Below are positions 1 to 9,909 of a stretch of 64,000 nt of DNA, one piece after another. The stretch lies in assembly GCF_001679045.1 (NCBI RefSeq), contig NZ_LYCK01000013.1, positions 62,001-126,000 on the forward strand. The letters are read 5' to 3'. Position 1 is the stretch's first letter. Each line of letters begins with the position of its first letter. Origin of the DNA: Haemophilus haemolyticus. Its GTDB lineage: Bacteria; Pseudomonadota; Gammaproteobacteria; Enterobacterales; Pasteurellaceae. A program made the position numbers and the translations under genes. The notes beneath the pieces are model-generated. The model did no database searches. It saw nothing but the letters and a program-made list of their open reading frames with translations, and was not told the origin of the DNA.

Positions 1-1
1 A

Positions 2-646
2 ACAAATGCAGAATTGAATTTAAATAAAGAGCTTGCGAATCAAGTGATTCAGTCTTTGCAATGGATTAAAGATCAGGCTGGAGAAGGTGAAATTAATTTG
101 ACGGATGTGTTGCGTTACCCTGGTGTGGTGGAAGCACAAGAGCAAGACTTAGATGCGATTAGTCAAGATTTGTTGACAGCCTTTGATGATTTACTGACAG
201 ATTTTATTGCAATGCGTGGTCGTGAAGGCGAAAAGCTGAACGATATTATTCAACAACGCTTGGATGCTATTGCTGTGGAAGCCGATAAAGTGCGGTCACA
301 AATGCCGGCAGTTTTGCAATGGCAGCGTGAACGTTTATTGCAACGTTTTGAAGATGCTCAAATTAATCTTGATCCGCAACGTGTGGAACAAGAAATGATT
401 TTACTGGCTCAACGCGTTGATGTGGCGGAAGAGCTCGATCGTTTACAAATGCACGTGAAAGAAACCACGAATATTTTGAAAAAAGGCGGTGCGGTTGGTC
501 GTAAATTAGATTTTATGATGCAAGAGTTGAATCGTGAATCGAATACCCTTGCGTCCAAATCCATTAATGCGGATATCACGGCTTCTGCGGTTGAGCTAAA
601 AGTGCTTATCGAACAAATGCGTGAGCAAATCCAGAATTTAGAATAG
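2..646 (+). CDS. yicC: YicC-family endoribonuclease, 5'-truncated by the window edge
   Basis: The reading frame is already open at base 2, so the true start lies upstream; about 214 codons of a family normally near 287 residues are visible. The C-terminal DUF1732 part is clear: EELDRLQMH, then a glycine-rich turn, GRKLDFMMQELNRE and NTLASKS. In E. coli YicC has been linked to RNA turnover and stationary-phase stress; that role is inferred here from family membership. It ends nine bases before ygfZ, which has its own AGGAAAG ribosome binding site, so the two are probably co-transcribed. Confidence 0.9.
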   Translation, partial: TNAELNLNKELANQVIQSLQWIKDQAGEGEINLTDVLRYPGVVEAQEQDLDAISQDLLTAFDDLLTDFIAMRGREGEKLNDIIQQRLDAIAVEADKVRSQMPAVLQWQRERLLQRFEDAQINLDPQRVEQEMILLAQRVDVAEELDRLQMHVKETTNILKKGGAVGRKLDFMMQELNRESNTLASKSINADITASAVELKVLIEQMREQIQNLE

Positions 647-655
647 GAAAGTAGA

Positions 656-1498
656 ATGTCTCAATTTATTTCTCTTACTCAATATCAACTGATTGAGGCA
701 CATGGTGCGGATGCAGAAAAATATTTGCAAGGGCAGTTAACGACGGATGTTATGCGATTAGCAAGTGGAGCAACAACACTTACTGCTCACTGCGATCCAA
801 AAGGTAAAATGAATGCAATTTACCGTTTGTTTAAAGTAAGCAGTGAACAATTCTTTTTGCTGATTAAGAAAGATCTATTGCCAAGTGGGCTAGATGCCTT
901 GAAAAAATATGCGGTATTTTCAAAAGTCAGTTTTGATTTACGTGATTGGCAAATCATTGGCGTGATAGGTGAAAAATGTGGAAAAATTACACCGCACTTT
1001 TCCTTGGAAATTGATGGACAACGTTCGATTTTATTGAATGAAACCGAATTATCTGTGAATTTTAATGGTGATGAAAAAATTTGGGATGTAGCCGATATTC
1101 AAGCGGGGTTACCAAATTTAAATCCGAAAACGCAAAATGAATTTATCCCACAAGCGCTAAATTTACAGGTTATTGAGCAAGCAATTTCTTTTACCAAAGG
1201 TTGCTATATTGGACAAGAAACGGTGGCTCGTGCGAAATATCGTGGTGCAAATAAACGCGCAATGTTTGTCTTTAAAGCACAAACCCAGCAGGAAGTAGAA
1301 ATTGGTAGTGAAATCGAAATGCAGATTGAATCTAATTGGCGAAAAACAGGCACGATTACAAATGCGGTCAATTTAGACGATGTTTTATGGTTGCAAGTTG
1401 TGATGAATAACGACATTGATTTGGCACAAGTATTTAGATTGCCAAATAGTGAAATACTGTTAGAGCGAGTTCAGTTACCTTATTCGATTACTGAATAA
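656..1498 (+). CDS. ygfZ: Folate-binding tRNA-modifying protein YgfZ
   Basis: 280 residues related to the aminomethyltransferase GcvT fold. The signature KGCYIGQE (around residues 181-188), with the conserved cysteine used by this family, is present. The N-terminal half carries the typical GADAEKYLQGQLTTDV segment. YgfZ binds tetrahydrofolate and supports assembly or repair of certain iron-sulfur enzymes, including the tRNA methylthiotransferase MiaB. It is slightly shorter than E. coli YgfZ (about 326 residues). It is the last gene before a bidirectional terminator shared with serA. Confidence 0.93.
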   Translation: MSQFISLTQYQLIEAHGADAEKYLQGQLTTDVMRLASGATTLTAHCDPKGKMNAIYRLFKVSSEQFFLLIKKDLLPSGLDALKKYAVFSKVSFDLRDWQIIGVIGEKCGKITPHFSLEIDGQRSILLNETELSVNFNGDEKIWDVADIQAGLPNLNPKTQNEFIPQALNLQVIEQAISFTKGCYIGQETVARAKYRGANKRAMFVFKAQTQQEVEIGSEIEMQIESNWRKTGTITNAVNLDDVLWLQVVMNNDIDLAQVFRLPNSEILLERVQLPYSITE

Positions 1499-1504
1499 TA
1501 AAGC

Positions 1505-1536
1505 AAAAAAGATCAGGCATTAACCTGATCTTTTTT
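1505..1536. terminator. Bidirectional terminator between ygfZ and serA
   Basis: A perfect 13-base inverted repeat (AAAAAAGATCAGG / CCTGATCTTTTTT) with a six-base loop. It has A-runs on one side and T-runs on the other, so it can end transcription of both convergent genes. Confidence 0.9.
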
Positions 1537-1540
1537 CTAT

Positions 1541-2773
1541 TTAGTACAGTACACGCGCACGAATTGTGCCATCGATTTCTTTCAATTTCGTCAGTAATGG
1601 CGATGCATCATTTGTTTCTACATCAACGACAACATAACCAATTTTCGGGTCAGTTTGTAAATATTGCGCGGCAATATTGAGGTTGGCTTCGACGAAAATT
1701 TGGTTCAGTTTATTCAATATACCAGGACGATTTTCGTGAATATGCAATAAGCGTTTTGTTCCTTCATGTTCTGGTAAAGATACTTCAGGGAAGTTAACTG
1801 AAGACAGCGTTGAACCATTGTCTGAATATTTGACAAATTTGCCTGCCACTTCAAAACCGATATTTTCCTGTGCTTCTGCTGTTGAACCACCGATATGTGG
1901 CGTTAAAATCACATTATCAAATTCGCGTAACGGTGAGACAAATTCTTCATTAATTGACGCAGGTTCAATTGGGAATACATCAATTGCGGCCCCGTGAATT
2001 TTACCGTCTTTTAAGGCTTGAGCGAGAGCATCAATATCTACCACTGTACCACGCGCGGCATTGATCAATATTGCACCTTGTTTTAATTGTGCGATACGAT
2101 CAGCGTTCATTAAGTTTTTGGTAGATGGTAACTCTGGCACATGTAATGAAACCACATCGCAAGAACTGAGTAATTCTTCAAGGCTACGAACCTGTTTGGC
2201 ATTACCGAGCGGAAGTTTATTTTCGATATCGTAGAAATACACATCCATGCCTAATGATTCCGCAATAATACTTAACTGTGATCCAATATGGCCGTAACCA
2301 ATAATTCCTAATCTTTTACCCCGCACTTCATGAGATCCAGTCGCTGATTTATTCCAGACACCACGATGTACCTCGGCATTAGCCTGTGGCACATTGCGCA
2401 TAAGTAATAAAATCTCACCTAATACAAGTTCTGCAACGGAGCGAGTGTTTGAGAATGGGGCATTAAATACAGGGATTCCACGCGCTTTTGCTGCATTTAA
2501 ATCCACTTGGTTGGTACCAATACAGAAACAGCCTACTGCGATTAATTTGGGTGCGGCCTCAATCATTTCTGCCGTTAAATGGGTGCGAGAACGCAAGCCG
2601 ATAAAGTGTGCATCTTTAATGGCTTCTTTTAATTCATTACCATCTAGTGCTTTTTTATAGTAATCAATATTGGTATAGCCTGCCGCATGGAGCGTATCAA
2701 GTGCGCTTTGATGCACACCTTCAAACAATACAAATTTGATTTTTGATTTGTCTAGAGAGACTTTGTTTGTCAT
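1541..2773 (-). CDS. serA: D-3-phosphoglycerate dehydrogenase
   Basis: 410 residues, the same length as the E. coli enzyme. It catalyses the first step of serine synthesis, NAD-dependent oxidation of 3-phosphoglycerate. Visible are the nucleotide-binding GYGHIGSQ (near 160), the D-isomer dehydrogenase signature INAARGTVVDIDAL, the catalytic-histidine region TPHIGGSTAEAQ, and a C-terminal ACT domain starting at LLHIHENRPGILNKL that would bind serine for feedback inhibition. It lies 29 bases downstream of rpiA on the same strand, so the two likely share a transcript. Confidence 0.97.
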   Translation of the reverse strand: MTNKVSLDKSKIKFVLFEGVHQSALDTLHAAGYTNIDYYKKALDGNELKEAIKDAHFIGLRSRTHLTAEMIEAAPKLIAVGCFCIGTNQVDLNAAKARGIPVFNAPFSNTRSVAELVLGEILLLMRNVPQANAEVHRGVWNKSATGSHEVRGKRLGIIGYGHIGSQLSIIAESLGMDVYFYDIENKLPLGNAKQVRSLEELLSSCDVVSLHVPELPSTKNLMNADRIAQLKQGAILINAARGTVVDIDALAQALKDGKIHGAAIDVFPIEPASINEEFVSPLREFDNVILTPHIGGSTAEAQENIGFEVAGKFVKYSDNGSTLSSVNFPEVSLPEHEGTKRLLHIHENRPGILNKLNQIFVEANLNIAAQYLQTDPKIGYVVVDVETNDASPLLTKLKEIDGTIRARVLY

Positions 2774-2802
2774 GTTTGCTTCCTTATGATTTTTATTATG
2801 AA

Positions 2803-3462
2803 TTAGTCAATAATTTTGGCGCCTTCAGGCGTACCGACGATCACAACGTCTGCGCCACGTAACGCGAATATCCCGTTAGTGACGACACCCGCAACGTTGT
2901 TTAATTCTTTTTCCATTTCAACTGGATTTAAAATAGTGAAGTTGTGCACATCTAAAATCACATTGCCGTTGTCAGTCACCACTCCTTCACGATATTCAGG
3001 CGCACCACCAAGTGCGGCTAATTTTCTGCCTACTTGTGAACGAGCCATTGGAATAACTTCAACTGGTAATGGGAAGGTCGAACCTAACACATTCACTTGT
3101 TTACTAGAATCCACAATACAAATAAATTTTTTCGCTAATGCAGCAACGATTTTTTCACGAGTGAGCGCTGCGCCGCCGCCTTTAATCATCATTTTTTGTG
3201 GATTGATTTCATCTGCACCATCCACATAAATATCTAAGCTAGAGACATCATTTGCATTAAATACTTCGATACCTTGTTTACGTAATAATTCTTCTGATGC
3301 TTTTGAAGCCGCAACTGCGCCTTGAATTTTATCTTTGATTGTACCTAAAGCCTCAATAAAGCAGTTCACCGTGGAGCCGCTTCCCACGCCAACAATTGTG
3401 TCAACTTTTACATATTGTAATGCAGCTTGTGCGGCGAGTTTTTTCATTTCTAATTGATTCAT
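2803..3462 (-). CDS. rpiA: Ribose-5-phosphate isomerase A
   Basis: 219 residues, as in E. coli. It interconverts ribose-5-phosphate and ribulose-5-phosphate in the pentose phosphate pathway. Conserved blocks are VGVGSGSTV near the N-terminus, DGADEINPQ and [12 protein letters not shown] (active-site Asp, Glu and Lys loops). The ATG is preceded by an AAGGAAAAG ribosome binding site. A 102-base gap separates it from hemW upstream and probably holds its promoter; serA follows 29 bases downstream. Confidence 0.97.
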   Translation of the reverse strand: MNQLEMKKLAAQAALQYVKVDTIVGVGSGSTVNCFIEALGTIKDKIQGAVAASKASEELLRKQGIEVFNANDVSSLDIYVDGADEINPQKMMIKGGGAALTREKIVAALAKKFICIVDSSKQVNVLGSTFPLPVEVIPMARSQVGRKLAALGGAPEYREGVVTDNGNVILDVHNFTILNPVEMEKELNNVAGVVTNGIFALRGADVVIVGTPEGAKIID

Positions 3463-3564
3463 TTCTTTTCCTTATTTTAATAAGTAAACGATTGCGTTAC
3501 TTTATTACGAGAGTATTGAATAAACAAGTGTAATTTTTCAGCAATGAGAGGTTTAACGGATGAG

Positions 3565-4716
3565 CTACGATTCCGTTAAAAATAATTCCAATAGTTCATT
3601 GAGAAATAACTTGCCATGCTCAGTGATTTGCCAAGAATCAGCGTTTTCCACAATATAGTTTTGTTGAATGGCAAAATCAATTTGATTTTTCACCGCACTT
3701 TGGGATAAACCTGTGTAATCTTCAAATTCTTGTTTGGGTACCGCTTCTAACAAACGAAAGCGATTCATAAAAAACTCAAAAGAGCGGTCAATTTCTGGCA
3801 CGTTTTTTTCTTCGTAAAGATATTCTCCACGCAAATAACCTTTCGGGTGTTTGGTTTTAGAAAAGCGGGTAATTTCACCATTTGGGAAGGTCAGTTTTCC
3901 ATGTGCGCCACAGCCAATGGCTAAATAATCCCCAAACCGCCAATAATTCAAATTATGTTTACATTGAAAACCTGCTTTTGCATAGGCTGACGTTTCATAT
4001 TGCTGATATCCTGCTGCGGTTAAAAGTTGGTGGCCTTGCTCAAAAATATCCCAAAGTTCATCATCATCTGGTAATTTAGGTGGGCGGTAAGCAAACATTG
4101 TATTTGGCTCAATAGTGAGCTGATACCAAGAAAGGTGAGGAGGAGATAGCTCAATAGCTTGACGAAGATCATCTAAGGCTTCTTCTAATGTTTGGTTTGG
4201 CAAACCGTGCATTAAATCTAAATTGAAACTTTTTAGTCCAGAAACTTTCGCTAAATTGACCGCACTTTTTGCCTCTGCTGTATTATGAATTCGCCCAAGA
4301 CGCTGTAATTTTTCATCATTGAAACTTTGAATTCCCATAGAAATTCGCGTAATGCCTGCGGATACATAACCTTTAAAACGTTCAGCTTCTACCGTGCCAG
4401 GATTCGCTTCTAATGTGATTTCAATATTATCTTCAAAATCAATCTGTTTTTTTATTTTTTTTAAGAGATACGCAATGCTTTCTGCCGAGAACAAACTTGG
4501 CGTACCGCCACCAATAAAAATTGAATGGAGTTTTCGTTGTTGAATAGAATCTTTAAAGCGCTGTAAATCAGTTTGTAGATCTTTCAGAAGGTGATGAATA
4601 TAGTCTTGTTCTGGTATATCGCCTTTTTGTGCGTGCGAATTAAAATCACAATAAGGGCATTTTTGAACGCACCATGGAATGTGTACATAAAGGGAAAGTG
4701 GAGGAAGTTTGAGCAT
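3565..4716 (-). CDS. hemW: Heme chaperone HemW (radical SAM, HemN-like)
   Basis: 383 residues with the radical-SAM motif CVQKCPYCDF near residue 16 (CxxxCxxC), then GGGTPSLF (SAM-binding glycines) and a C-terminal winged-helix-like HemN domain. Once annotated as a second oxygen-independent coproporphyrinogen oxidase, this group (YggW) lacks that activity and is now viewed as a heme chaperone for respiratory enzymes. This is relevant because H. influenzae depends on imported heme. The product matches HemW in length rather than HemN (about 457 residues). Two uptake signals lie inside the coding region (3692 and 4259). Confidence 0.92.
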   Translation of the reverse strand: MLKLPPLSLYVHIPWCVQKCPYCDFNSHAQKGDIPEQDYIHHLLKDLQTDLQRFKDSIQQRKLHSIFIGGGTPSLFSAESIAYLLKKIKKQIDFEDNIEITLEANPGTVEAERFKGYVSAGITRISMGIQSFNDEKLQRLGRIHNTAEAKSAVNLAKVSGLKSFNLDLMHGLPNQTLEEALDDLRQAIELSPPHLSWYQLTIEPNTMFAYRPPKLPDDDELWDIFEQGHQLLTAAGYQQYETSAYAKAGFQCKHNLNYWRFGDYLAIGCGAHGKLTFPNGEITRFSKTKHPKGYLRGEYLYEEKNVPEIDRSFEFFMNRFRLLEAVPKQEFEDYTGLSQSAVKNQIDFAIQQNYIVENADSWQITEHGKLFLNELLELFLTES

Positions 4717-4812
4717 GCTGTTATTAACGATTTTTAAATGTGAGAACAGTTAGAAAAAGTACAAATTCACGTTGTGTAAATATGAAATCTTAGCTGATGC
4801 TGTGAATATTGA

Positions 4813-4840
4813 TAAAAAGGGCCTGTTTTCACAAGCCCTA
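4813..4840 (-). terminator. lon terminator
   Basis: Read on the reverse strand, AGGGCTTG, a short loop, CAGGCCCT and then TTTTTATC follow the lon stop codon within 11 bases: a GC-rich stem with a U-tract. Confidence 0.85.
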
Positions 4841-4850
4841 AAACATTCAA

Positions 4851-7265
4851 TTAATTGACCGCTCTTGTTGTTTTACTGGTCGCTTTACGGCGGGGTGATT
4901 TTGTCGCTTTAGCTTCAACTTTGACAAACTCAATGCCTTCAGGCGGATTTTCTAACGCAAGACCAAGTACTTCATCAATGGTTTCTACCGCATGAATCGC
5001 AAGATTTTGTTTTACGTTTTCTGGAATTTCTTCGAGATCTTTAACGTTCTCTTTTGGAATTAATACGGTTTTAATTCCACCACGATGTGCCGCAAGAAGT
5101 TTTTCTTTTAATCCGCCAATTGGTAATACTTTACCGCGTAAACTGATTTCACCTGTCATGGCTACATCCGCACGTACAGGATTACCGGTTAAACAAGAAA
5201 CTAATGCAGTACACATTGCAATACCTGCACTCGGGCCATCTTTTGGTGTTGCACCATCTGGCACGTGAATGTGAATGTCGCGTTTTTCATGGAACTCAGA
5301 ATTAATACCAAGTTTATCCGCACGAGCGCGCACAACAGTCATGGCTGCTTGGATGGATTCTTTCATCACATCACCTAATGAACCTGTGAATGTGAGTTTT
5401 CCTTTACCGACAACAGAGGCGGTTTCAATCGTGAGTAAATCGCCGCCCACTTCTGTCCAAGCAAGGCCTGTCACTTCACCAATGCGGTTTTGTGTGTCGG
5501 CTTTGCCAAATTCAAAGCGTTTGACACCAAGATAATCGTGCAGATTATCTGAACTTACCGTGATAGATTTAAGTTTTGGATTTACCAATAAATTTTTCAC
5601 TGCTTTACGGCAAATTTTTGAAATTTCACGTTCTAACCCACGCACGCCCGCTTCACGAGTGTAATAGCGGATAATATCTAAAATTGCACTTTCTTCGACG
5701 GTAAGTTCGCCTTTCTTCAAACCATTACGTTCAATTTGTTTCGCTAACAAATGACGCATCGCGATATTAAGTTTTTCATCTTCTGTATAACCAGAAAGAC
5801 GAATAACTTCCATACGATCTAATAATGGGCCTGGAATGTTCATGGAGTTTGATGTTGCCACAAACATCACATCAGAAAGATCATAATCCACTTCTAAATA
5901 GTGATCGTTAAACGTGGTGTTTTGCTCAGGGTCTAATACTTCAAGCAATGCTGATGCTGGATCGCCTCGCATATCGGATGCCATTTTGTCGATTTCATCA
6001 AGCAAGAATAATGGATTTTTCACCCCCACTTTTGCCATTTTCTGAATCAATTTGCCTGGCAATGCACCAATATAGGTTTTACGGTGACCACGAATTTCTG
6101 CCTCATCACGAACACCACCTAACGCCATACGCACATATTTACGACCAGTGGCATTAGCAATAGATTGACCAAGAGAGGTTTTACCTACGCCTGGAGGGCC
6201 AACTAAGCAAAGAATGGGTCCTTTCACTTTGTTTAAACGAGCTTGTACTGCAAGATATTCAAGAATACGTTCTTTCACTCGTTCTAAACCATAGTGATCG
6301 GCATCTAATACTTGTTGTGCTTTTGAAATGTCTTTTTTCACTTTAGAACGTTGATGCCAAGGCACTTGGATCATCCATTCAATGTAGCTACGAACAACGG
6401 TCGCTTCAGAAGACATGGCTGACATCATTTTGAGTTTTTGTAACTCATTTTCAACTTTGTCGCGTACCTCTGCTGGCATGCCTGCAGCTTCTACTTTTTG
6501 ACGAAGTTGTTCAACTTCATCAATCGTATCTTCATTTTCGCCACTATCCATTTCTTTGCGAATGGCTTTAATTTGTTCGCTTAGATAATAGTTACGTTGG
6601 CTTTTCTCCATTTGTTTTTTTACGCGGCCGCGAATGCGTTTTTCAACTTGAAGAATGTCTGCTTCTGATTCCATCATGCCAAGCAGATATTCTAGTCGGT
6701 CTTGTACGTTAGCAAGTTCCAAGATACTTTGTTTATGGCGAACGCTTACCGGTAAATGAGCCGCCATTGTGTCTGATAAACGATCTGCATCACCAAGGCG
6801 ATGAAGTGCATTTAATACATCCGCAGGGATTTTTTTATTTAAGGTGAGATAATTTTCGAATTCAGAAAGTACCGCTTTTTTCGCAACATCTAACTCTTTT
6901 TCATCACCATAAGTGGTTTCGATAGGGGTAATTTTGGCGGAAAAGCACTTTTCGCCATCTTCAAGGCTGTTAATTTTCGCGCGATTTTGACCTTCTACTA
7001 GCACTTTTACTGTGCCATCAGGTAATTTTAGTAACTGAATAATGTTAGCAATGGTCCCTACATCAAATAAATCTTCAGGGGTCGGTTCTTCCAAATCTGC
7101 TTCTCTTTGAGATACCAAAAGAAGTTGTTTATCATCGTTCATCGCTTCTTCAAGGGCATTAATTGATTTTGCACGCCCTACAAAAAGTGGCATCACCATA
7201 TAAGGGAAAACGACGACATCGCGTAATGGCAATACGGGCATCGTACGTTGGGTATTCTTCGCCAT
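4851..7265 (-). CDS. lon: ATP-dependent protease Lon
   Basis: 804 residues. The N-terminal substrate-binding domain begins [13 protein letters not shown]. The AAA+ module has Walker [12 protein letters not shown] near residue 360 and Walker B FLLDEIDK. The protease domain carries the catalytic serine in [11 protein letters not shown] and a lysine in [15 protein letters not shown]. It degrades misfolded and regulatory proteins in the cytosol. It is about 20 residues longer than E. coli Lon because of a lysine/arginine-rich C-terminal tail (the last 20 or so residues). A sigma-32-type promoter stands directly upstream, and a terminator directly downstream makes it monocistronic. Confidence 0.98.
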   Translation of the reverse strand: MAKNTQRTMPVLPLRDVVVFPYMVMPLFVGRAKSINALEEAMNDDKQLLLVSQREADLEEPTPEDLFDVGTIANIIQLLKLPDGTVKVLVEGQNRAKINSLEDGEKCFSAKITPIETTYGDEKELDVAKKAVLSEFENYLTLNKKIPADVLNALHRLGDADRLSDTMAAHLPVSVRHKQSILELANVQDRLEYLLGMMESEADILQVEKRIRGRVKKQMEKSQRNYYLSEQIKAIRKEMDSGENEDTIDEVEQLRQKVEAAGMPAEVRDKVENELQKLKMMSAMSSEATVVRSYIEWMIQVPWHQRSKVKKDISKAQQVLDADHYGLERVKERILEYLAVQARLNKVKGPILCLVGPPGVGKTSLGQSIANATGRKYVRMALGGVRDEAEIRGHRKTYIGALPGKLIQKMAKVGVKNPLFLLDEIDKMASDMRGDPASALLEVLDPEQNTTFNDHYLEVDYDLSDVMFVATSNSMNIPGPLLDRMEVIRLSGYTEDEKLNIAMRHLLAKQIERNGLKKGELTVEESAILDIIRYYTREAGVRGLEREISKICRKAVKNLLVNPKLKSITVSSDNLHDYLGVKRFEFGKADTQNRIGEVTGLAWTEVGGDLLTIETASVVGKGKLTFTGSLGDVMKESIQAAMTVVRARADKLGINSEFHEKRDIHIHVPDGATPKDGPSAGIAMCTALVSCLTGNPVRADVAMTGEISLRGKVLPIGGLKEKLLAAHRGGIKTVLIPKENVKDLEEIPENVKQNLAIHAVETIDEVLGLALENPPEGIEFVKVEAKATKSPRRKATSKTTRAVN

Positions 7266-7303
7266 AATTTATCTCTCTTAATTCTTTCCGATAATTTGGG
7301 TAA

Positions 7304-7344
7304 ATATTGGGGTAGGGAAAAAGGAATTCAAGGAAAAGATTATA
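7304..7344 (-). promoter_or_regulatory. Heat-shock (sigma-32-type) promoter of lon, plus upstream sigma-70-like -10
   Basis: On the reverse strand CTTGAAT (7326-7332) and CCCCAATAT (7304-7312) are separated by 13 bases, an excellent match to the sigma-32 consensus CTTGAAA-N11-17-CCCCATNT. A TATAAT (7339-7344) lies just upstream and may give a basal vegetative start. The elements are read from sequence; use by sigma-32 is inferred. Confidence 0.82.
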
Positions 7345-7454
7345 ACAAAATCTGAGTTGTAAAGTGGGTTTTAAACAAAAAAGAATTTTGGCAAATGAAG
7401 TGATAATCGCTAAAATGGCTGACAATTTTATTAAATTTCACAAAATATTGAGTT

Positions 7455-8330
7455 ATGTCCACGAAAAATAATTTTAGTTTCCCCACTTACGTTCAAATGT
7501 ATCCTTACTCCAAGGATCGCCCTTTTCTCAAACAAGTGCGGGAAAAATTACGCTATTATGGCTATAAATGGCTCTATCAAAAACAATGTAGCCAATTAGT
7601 GGATTTTCTTAATACAGAAACTCAATGGCAGCCTTTATTTACACAAGATTATTATCGTGTAAACACCGTGTTGACAACTTTTTGCGATAAACGCTTTTCT
7701 GCTTCAGAACGTTTAACGGCGATTACGGAGAATTTACGTTTGGCAGAAGAAAAAATGGGACGTTCGCTTTGCCAACAATTATTAGATCAACAAAATATCG
7801 TGTTAACACAATTAACAGATGATTTGCGTTTATCTTTGAGTATCAATCATATCGATCCCTTTGAAGGGTATTTTTCTATTAATATTCGTAATCAACATAA
7901 TGAGCGAGTATATGATGCTTCTTTCACTTTTTTGAGCCCGAATAAATTGCTTATCGCCTCGATTCAAGGCCCCTCAAGCGACAATGCTCAAGAACTTGTG
8001 AAACAGGCTACGAAAGCATTACACGGTATGCGTCCAATGTTTATGTTGGTTAATGCGTTCAAAATACTTGCTGAAAAATGGCAATGTGAGTTAGTGGGCA
8101 TTCCGCACAAAGCGCAAGGAAAATATCGTCTTTCTGCGCGCAGTAAGATTTTGTTTAATTACGATGAGTTCTGGCAAGAGAATCAAGGGGAATATCGCCA
8201 TAATTATTGGCAATTACCTTTAGATATTGAACGCAAACAATTAGAAGATATCGCAAGTAAAAAACGTTCTATGTATCGTAAACGTTATGAAATGTTAGAC
8301 CAAATGGCATTGGATATTCAGCAACTTTAA
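7455..8330 (+). CDS. VirK/YbjX (DUF535) family protein
   Basis: 291 residues, no signal peptide and no obvious membrane segment. The C-terminal half has family-typical blocks: SFTFLSPNKLLIASIQGP, KALHGMRPMFMLVNAF, and a run around YRLSARSKILFNYDEFW. The family includes Shigella VirK and E. coli YbjX, linked genetically to envelope or virulence functions with no known chemistry. It is divergent from lon, sharing a 189-base promoter region, and convergent with mazG across a terminator made of two inverted uptake signals. Family assignment is firm, function unknown. Confidence 0.85.
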   Translation: MSTKNNFSFPTYVQMYPYSKDRPFLKQVREKLRYYGYKWLYQKQCSQLVDFLNTETQWQPLFTQDYYRVNTVLTTFCDKRFSASERLTAITENLRLAEEKMGRSLCQQLLDQQNIVLTQLTDDLRLSLSINHIDPFEGYFSINIRNQHNERVYDASFTFLSPNKLLIASIQGPSSDNAQELVKQATKALHGMRPMFMLVNAFKILAEKWQCELVGIPHKAQGKYRLSARSKILFNYDEFWQENQGEYRHNYWQLPLDIERKQLEDIASKKRSMYRKRYEMLDQMALDIQQL

Positions 8331-8337
8331 CGAAGAA

Positions 8338-8375
8338 AGTGCGGTAAAAATGAGAGAAATTTTACCGCACTTTTT
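8338..8375. terminator. Inverted uptake-signal pair acting as bidirectional terminator
   Basis: AAAGTGCGGTAAAA at 8337-8350 pairs with TTTTACCGCACTTT at 8360-8373 and is followed by T residues. It lies between two convergent genes. Confidence 0.85.
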
Positions 8376-8377
8376 AA

Positions 8378-9169
8378 TTAATTTTCTTGTTTTTTCACTT
8401 CATCCCACAACAAATCTAACTCAATAAGTGGCACATCATTAACTTGCTTACCTTGTTGTTGAACCGCTTGTTCTACTGCTCTAAAACGACGTTCAAATTT
8501 TAAATTCGCTTTTCGCAATGCATCTTCAGGATCACATTTTAAGTGGCGAGCAAGATTGACGGTTGCGAACAATAAATCGCCGATTTCCTCCTCCACTTTA
8601 TTTTGTTCAATCGAAGTGCAGTTAATTTCAGCTTGAACTTCTTCTAATTCTTCCCGCACTTTGTCAAATACGGGTGAAATTTCTTCCCAATCAAACCCTA
8701 CTTTTGAACAACGTTTTTGTAATTTTGCTGCTCGCATAAGAGAAGGAAAGGCACGAGGTACATTATCTAAAATAGAGGTTTCTGCACTTTTACCTTGTTT
8801 TTCTTTGGCTTTCATTTCGTTCCAATGGGAAAGGGCTTCTGTTTCGTCTCCCGCTTTTGCATCACCAAACACATGAGGATGACGGCGCACAATTTTTTCA
8901 GCAATATCTTGCAATACATCGTCAAAAGTAAAGTATTTATCTTCAGTTGCAAGCTGGCTGAAGAAAACGACTTGCAACAATAAATCCCCTAATTCTTCGC
9001 GTAAATTTGGTATGTCTTTTTTTTCAATCGCTTCGATTACTTCGTAAGTTTCTTCCGTTAAGCAAGGAATCATGGATTCATAATTTTGTTTTAAATCCCA
9101 AGGGCATCCGCCATTTGGATTACGAAGTTGGGCAATAAGTTGAATAAAATCTTGAATAGAGTAGCGCAT
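8378..9169 (-). CDS. mazG: Nucleoside triphosphate pyrophosphohydrolase MazG
   Basis: 263 residues from the ATG at 9167-9169, the same length as E. coli MazG. A longer reading frame upstream lacks family similarity, so this start is preferred. The first domain has [13 protein letters not shown] followed by the metal-binding EExxE/ExxD helices ([25 protein letters not shown]). A second copy in the C-terminal half ([19 protein letters not shown]) reflects the tandem MazG fold. It hydrolyses NTPs and dNTPs to monophosphates, and in E. coli it lowers ppGpp. It is convergent with the VirK-like gene. Confidence 0.94.
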   Translation of the reverse strand: MRYSIQDFIQLIAQLRNPNGGCPWDLKQNYESMIPCLTEETYEVIEAIEKKDIPNLREELGDLLLQVVFFSQLATEDKYFTFDDVLQDIAEKIVRRHPHVFGDAKAGDETEALSHWNEMKAKEKQGKSAETSILDNVPRAFPSLMRAAKLQKRCSKVGFDWEEISPVFDKVREELEEVQAEINCTSIEQNKVEEEIGDLLFATVNLARHLKCDPEDALRKANLKFERRFRAVEQAVQQQGKQVNDVPLIELDLLWDEVKKQEN

Positions 9170-9300
9170 AATTTTATTTCCTTTGATGGAATGTTTTGGA
9201 TAGTATAACGAACAAGAAAAATGGTGCAAATACCGTCGCTTTTTAGGCGCATTTTCTTTATACTTTGCGCATTGAAATACTATTGATAAAGCTGGGAAAA

Positions 9301-9840
9301 ATGGAAAAAATTATTATCGACCACGATCGTTTTCTTCGCACGATTTCGCGTATTTCTCACGAAATTATCGAAAAACATCAAACGTTAGATGATCTTGTGA
9401 TTGTTGGGATTAAACGCCGTGGCGCGGAAATTGCGGAATTATTACAACGTCGAGTTGAAGAATTAAGTGGTATAAATTTACCTTCAATGGAACTGGATAT
9501 CACCTTTTATCGCGATGATTTAACTTTGGTTGATCAGGAAGATAAAATGCCAGTTTATAGTGGTTCATCACAATATTTGAATATTCAAGATAAAACCGTC
9601 ATTTTGGTTGATGATGTGTTGTTTACTGGTCGAACCATTCGAGCGGCAATGGATGCACTCACCGATTTTGGTCGTGCTGCAAAAATTGAATTAGTGATTT
9701 TTGTTGATCGTGGCCATCGTGAATTACCAATTCGTGCTGATTACGTAGGTAAAAATGTGCCAACAAGCCGTGATGAACTTGTACAAGTTCGCACTGAAAA
9801 ACAAGATGGATGTTACGAAGTTGCTATCCTAGGGAAATAA
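9301..9840 (+). CDS. pyrR: PyrR-family uracil phosphoribosyltransferase / regulator
   Basis: 179 residues from ATG 9301 ([11 protein letters not shown]). The PRPP-binding loop [21 protein letters not shown] is present, as are the PyrR-typical [14 protein letters not shown] and DITFYRDDL. In Gram-positive bacteria PyrR binds pyr mRNA; enteric bacteria lack it. No pyr biosynthetic gene or anti-terminator lies nearby, so uracil salvage is the safer role here. Codons upstream of 9301 are open but show no family similarity. Confidence 0.9.
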   Translation: MEKIIIDHDRFLRTISRISHEIIEKHQTLDDLVIVGIKRRGAEIAELLQRRVEELSGINLPSMELDITFYRDDLTLVDQEDKMPVYSGSSQYLNIQDKTVILVDDVLFTGRTIRAAMDALTDFGRAAKIELVIFVDRGHRELPIRADYVGKNVPTSRDELVQVRTEKQDGCYEVAILGK

Positions 9841-9909
9841 ATCTTATCTATTGTGAACCTTCAATAGAATTGTTACTCTAACCAACGTTATTGACTCTTT
9901 TTTGATGAG

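Noticed and set aside
8338..8375. Inverted repeats of AAGTGCGGT considered as mobile-element ends.
   Set aside because: They are the genus-specific uptake signal, found many times as terminator stems, with no transposase or target duplication.
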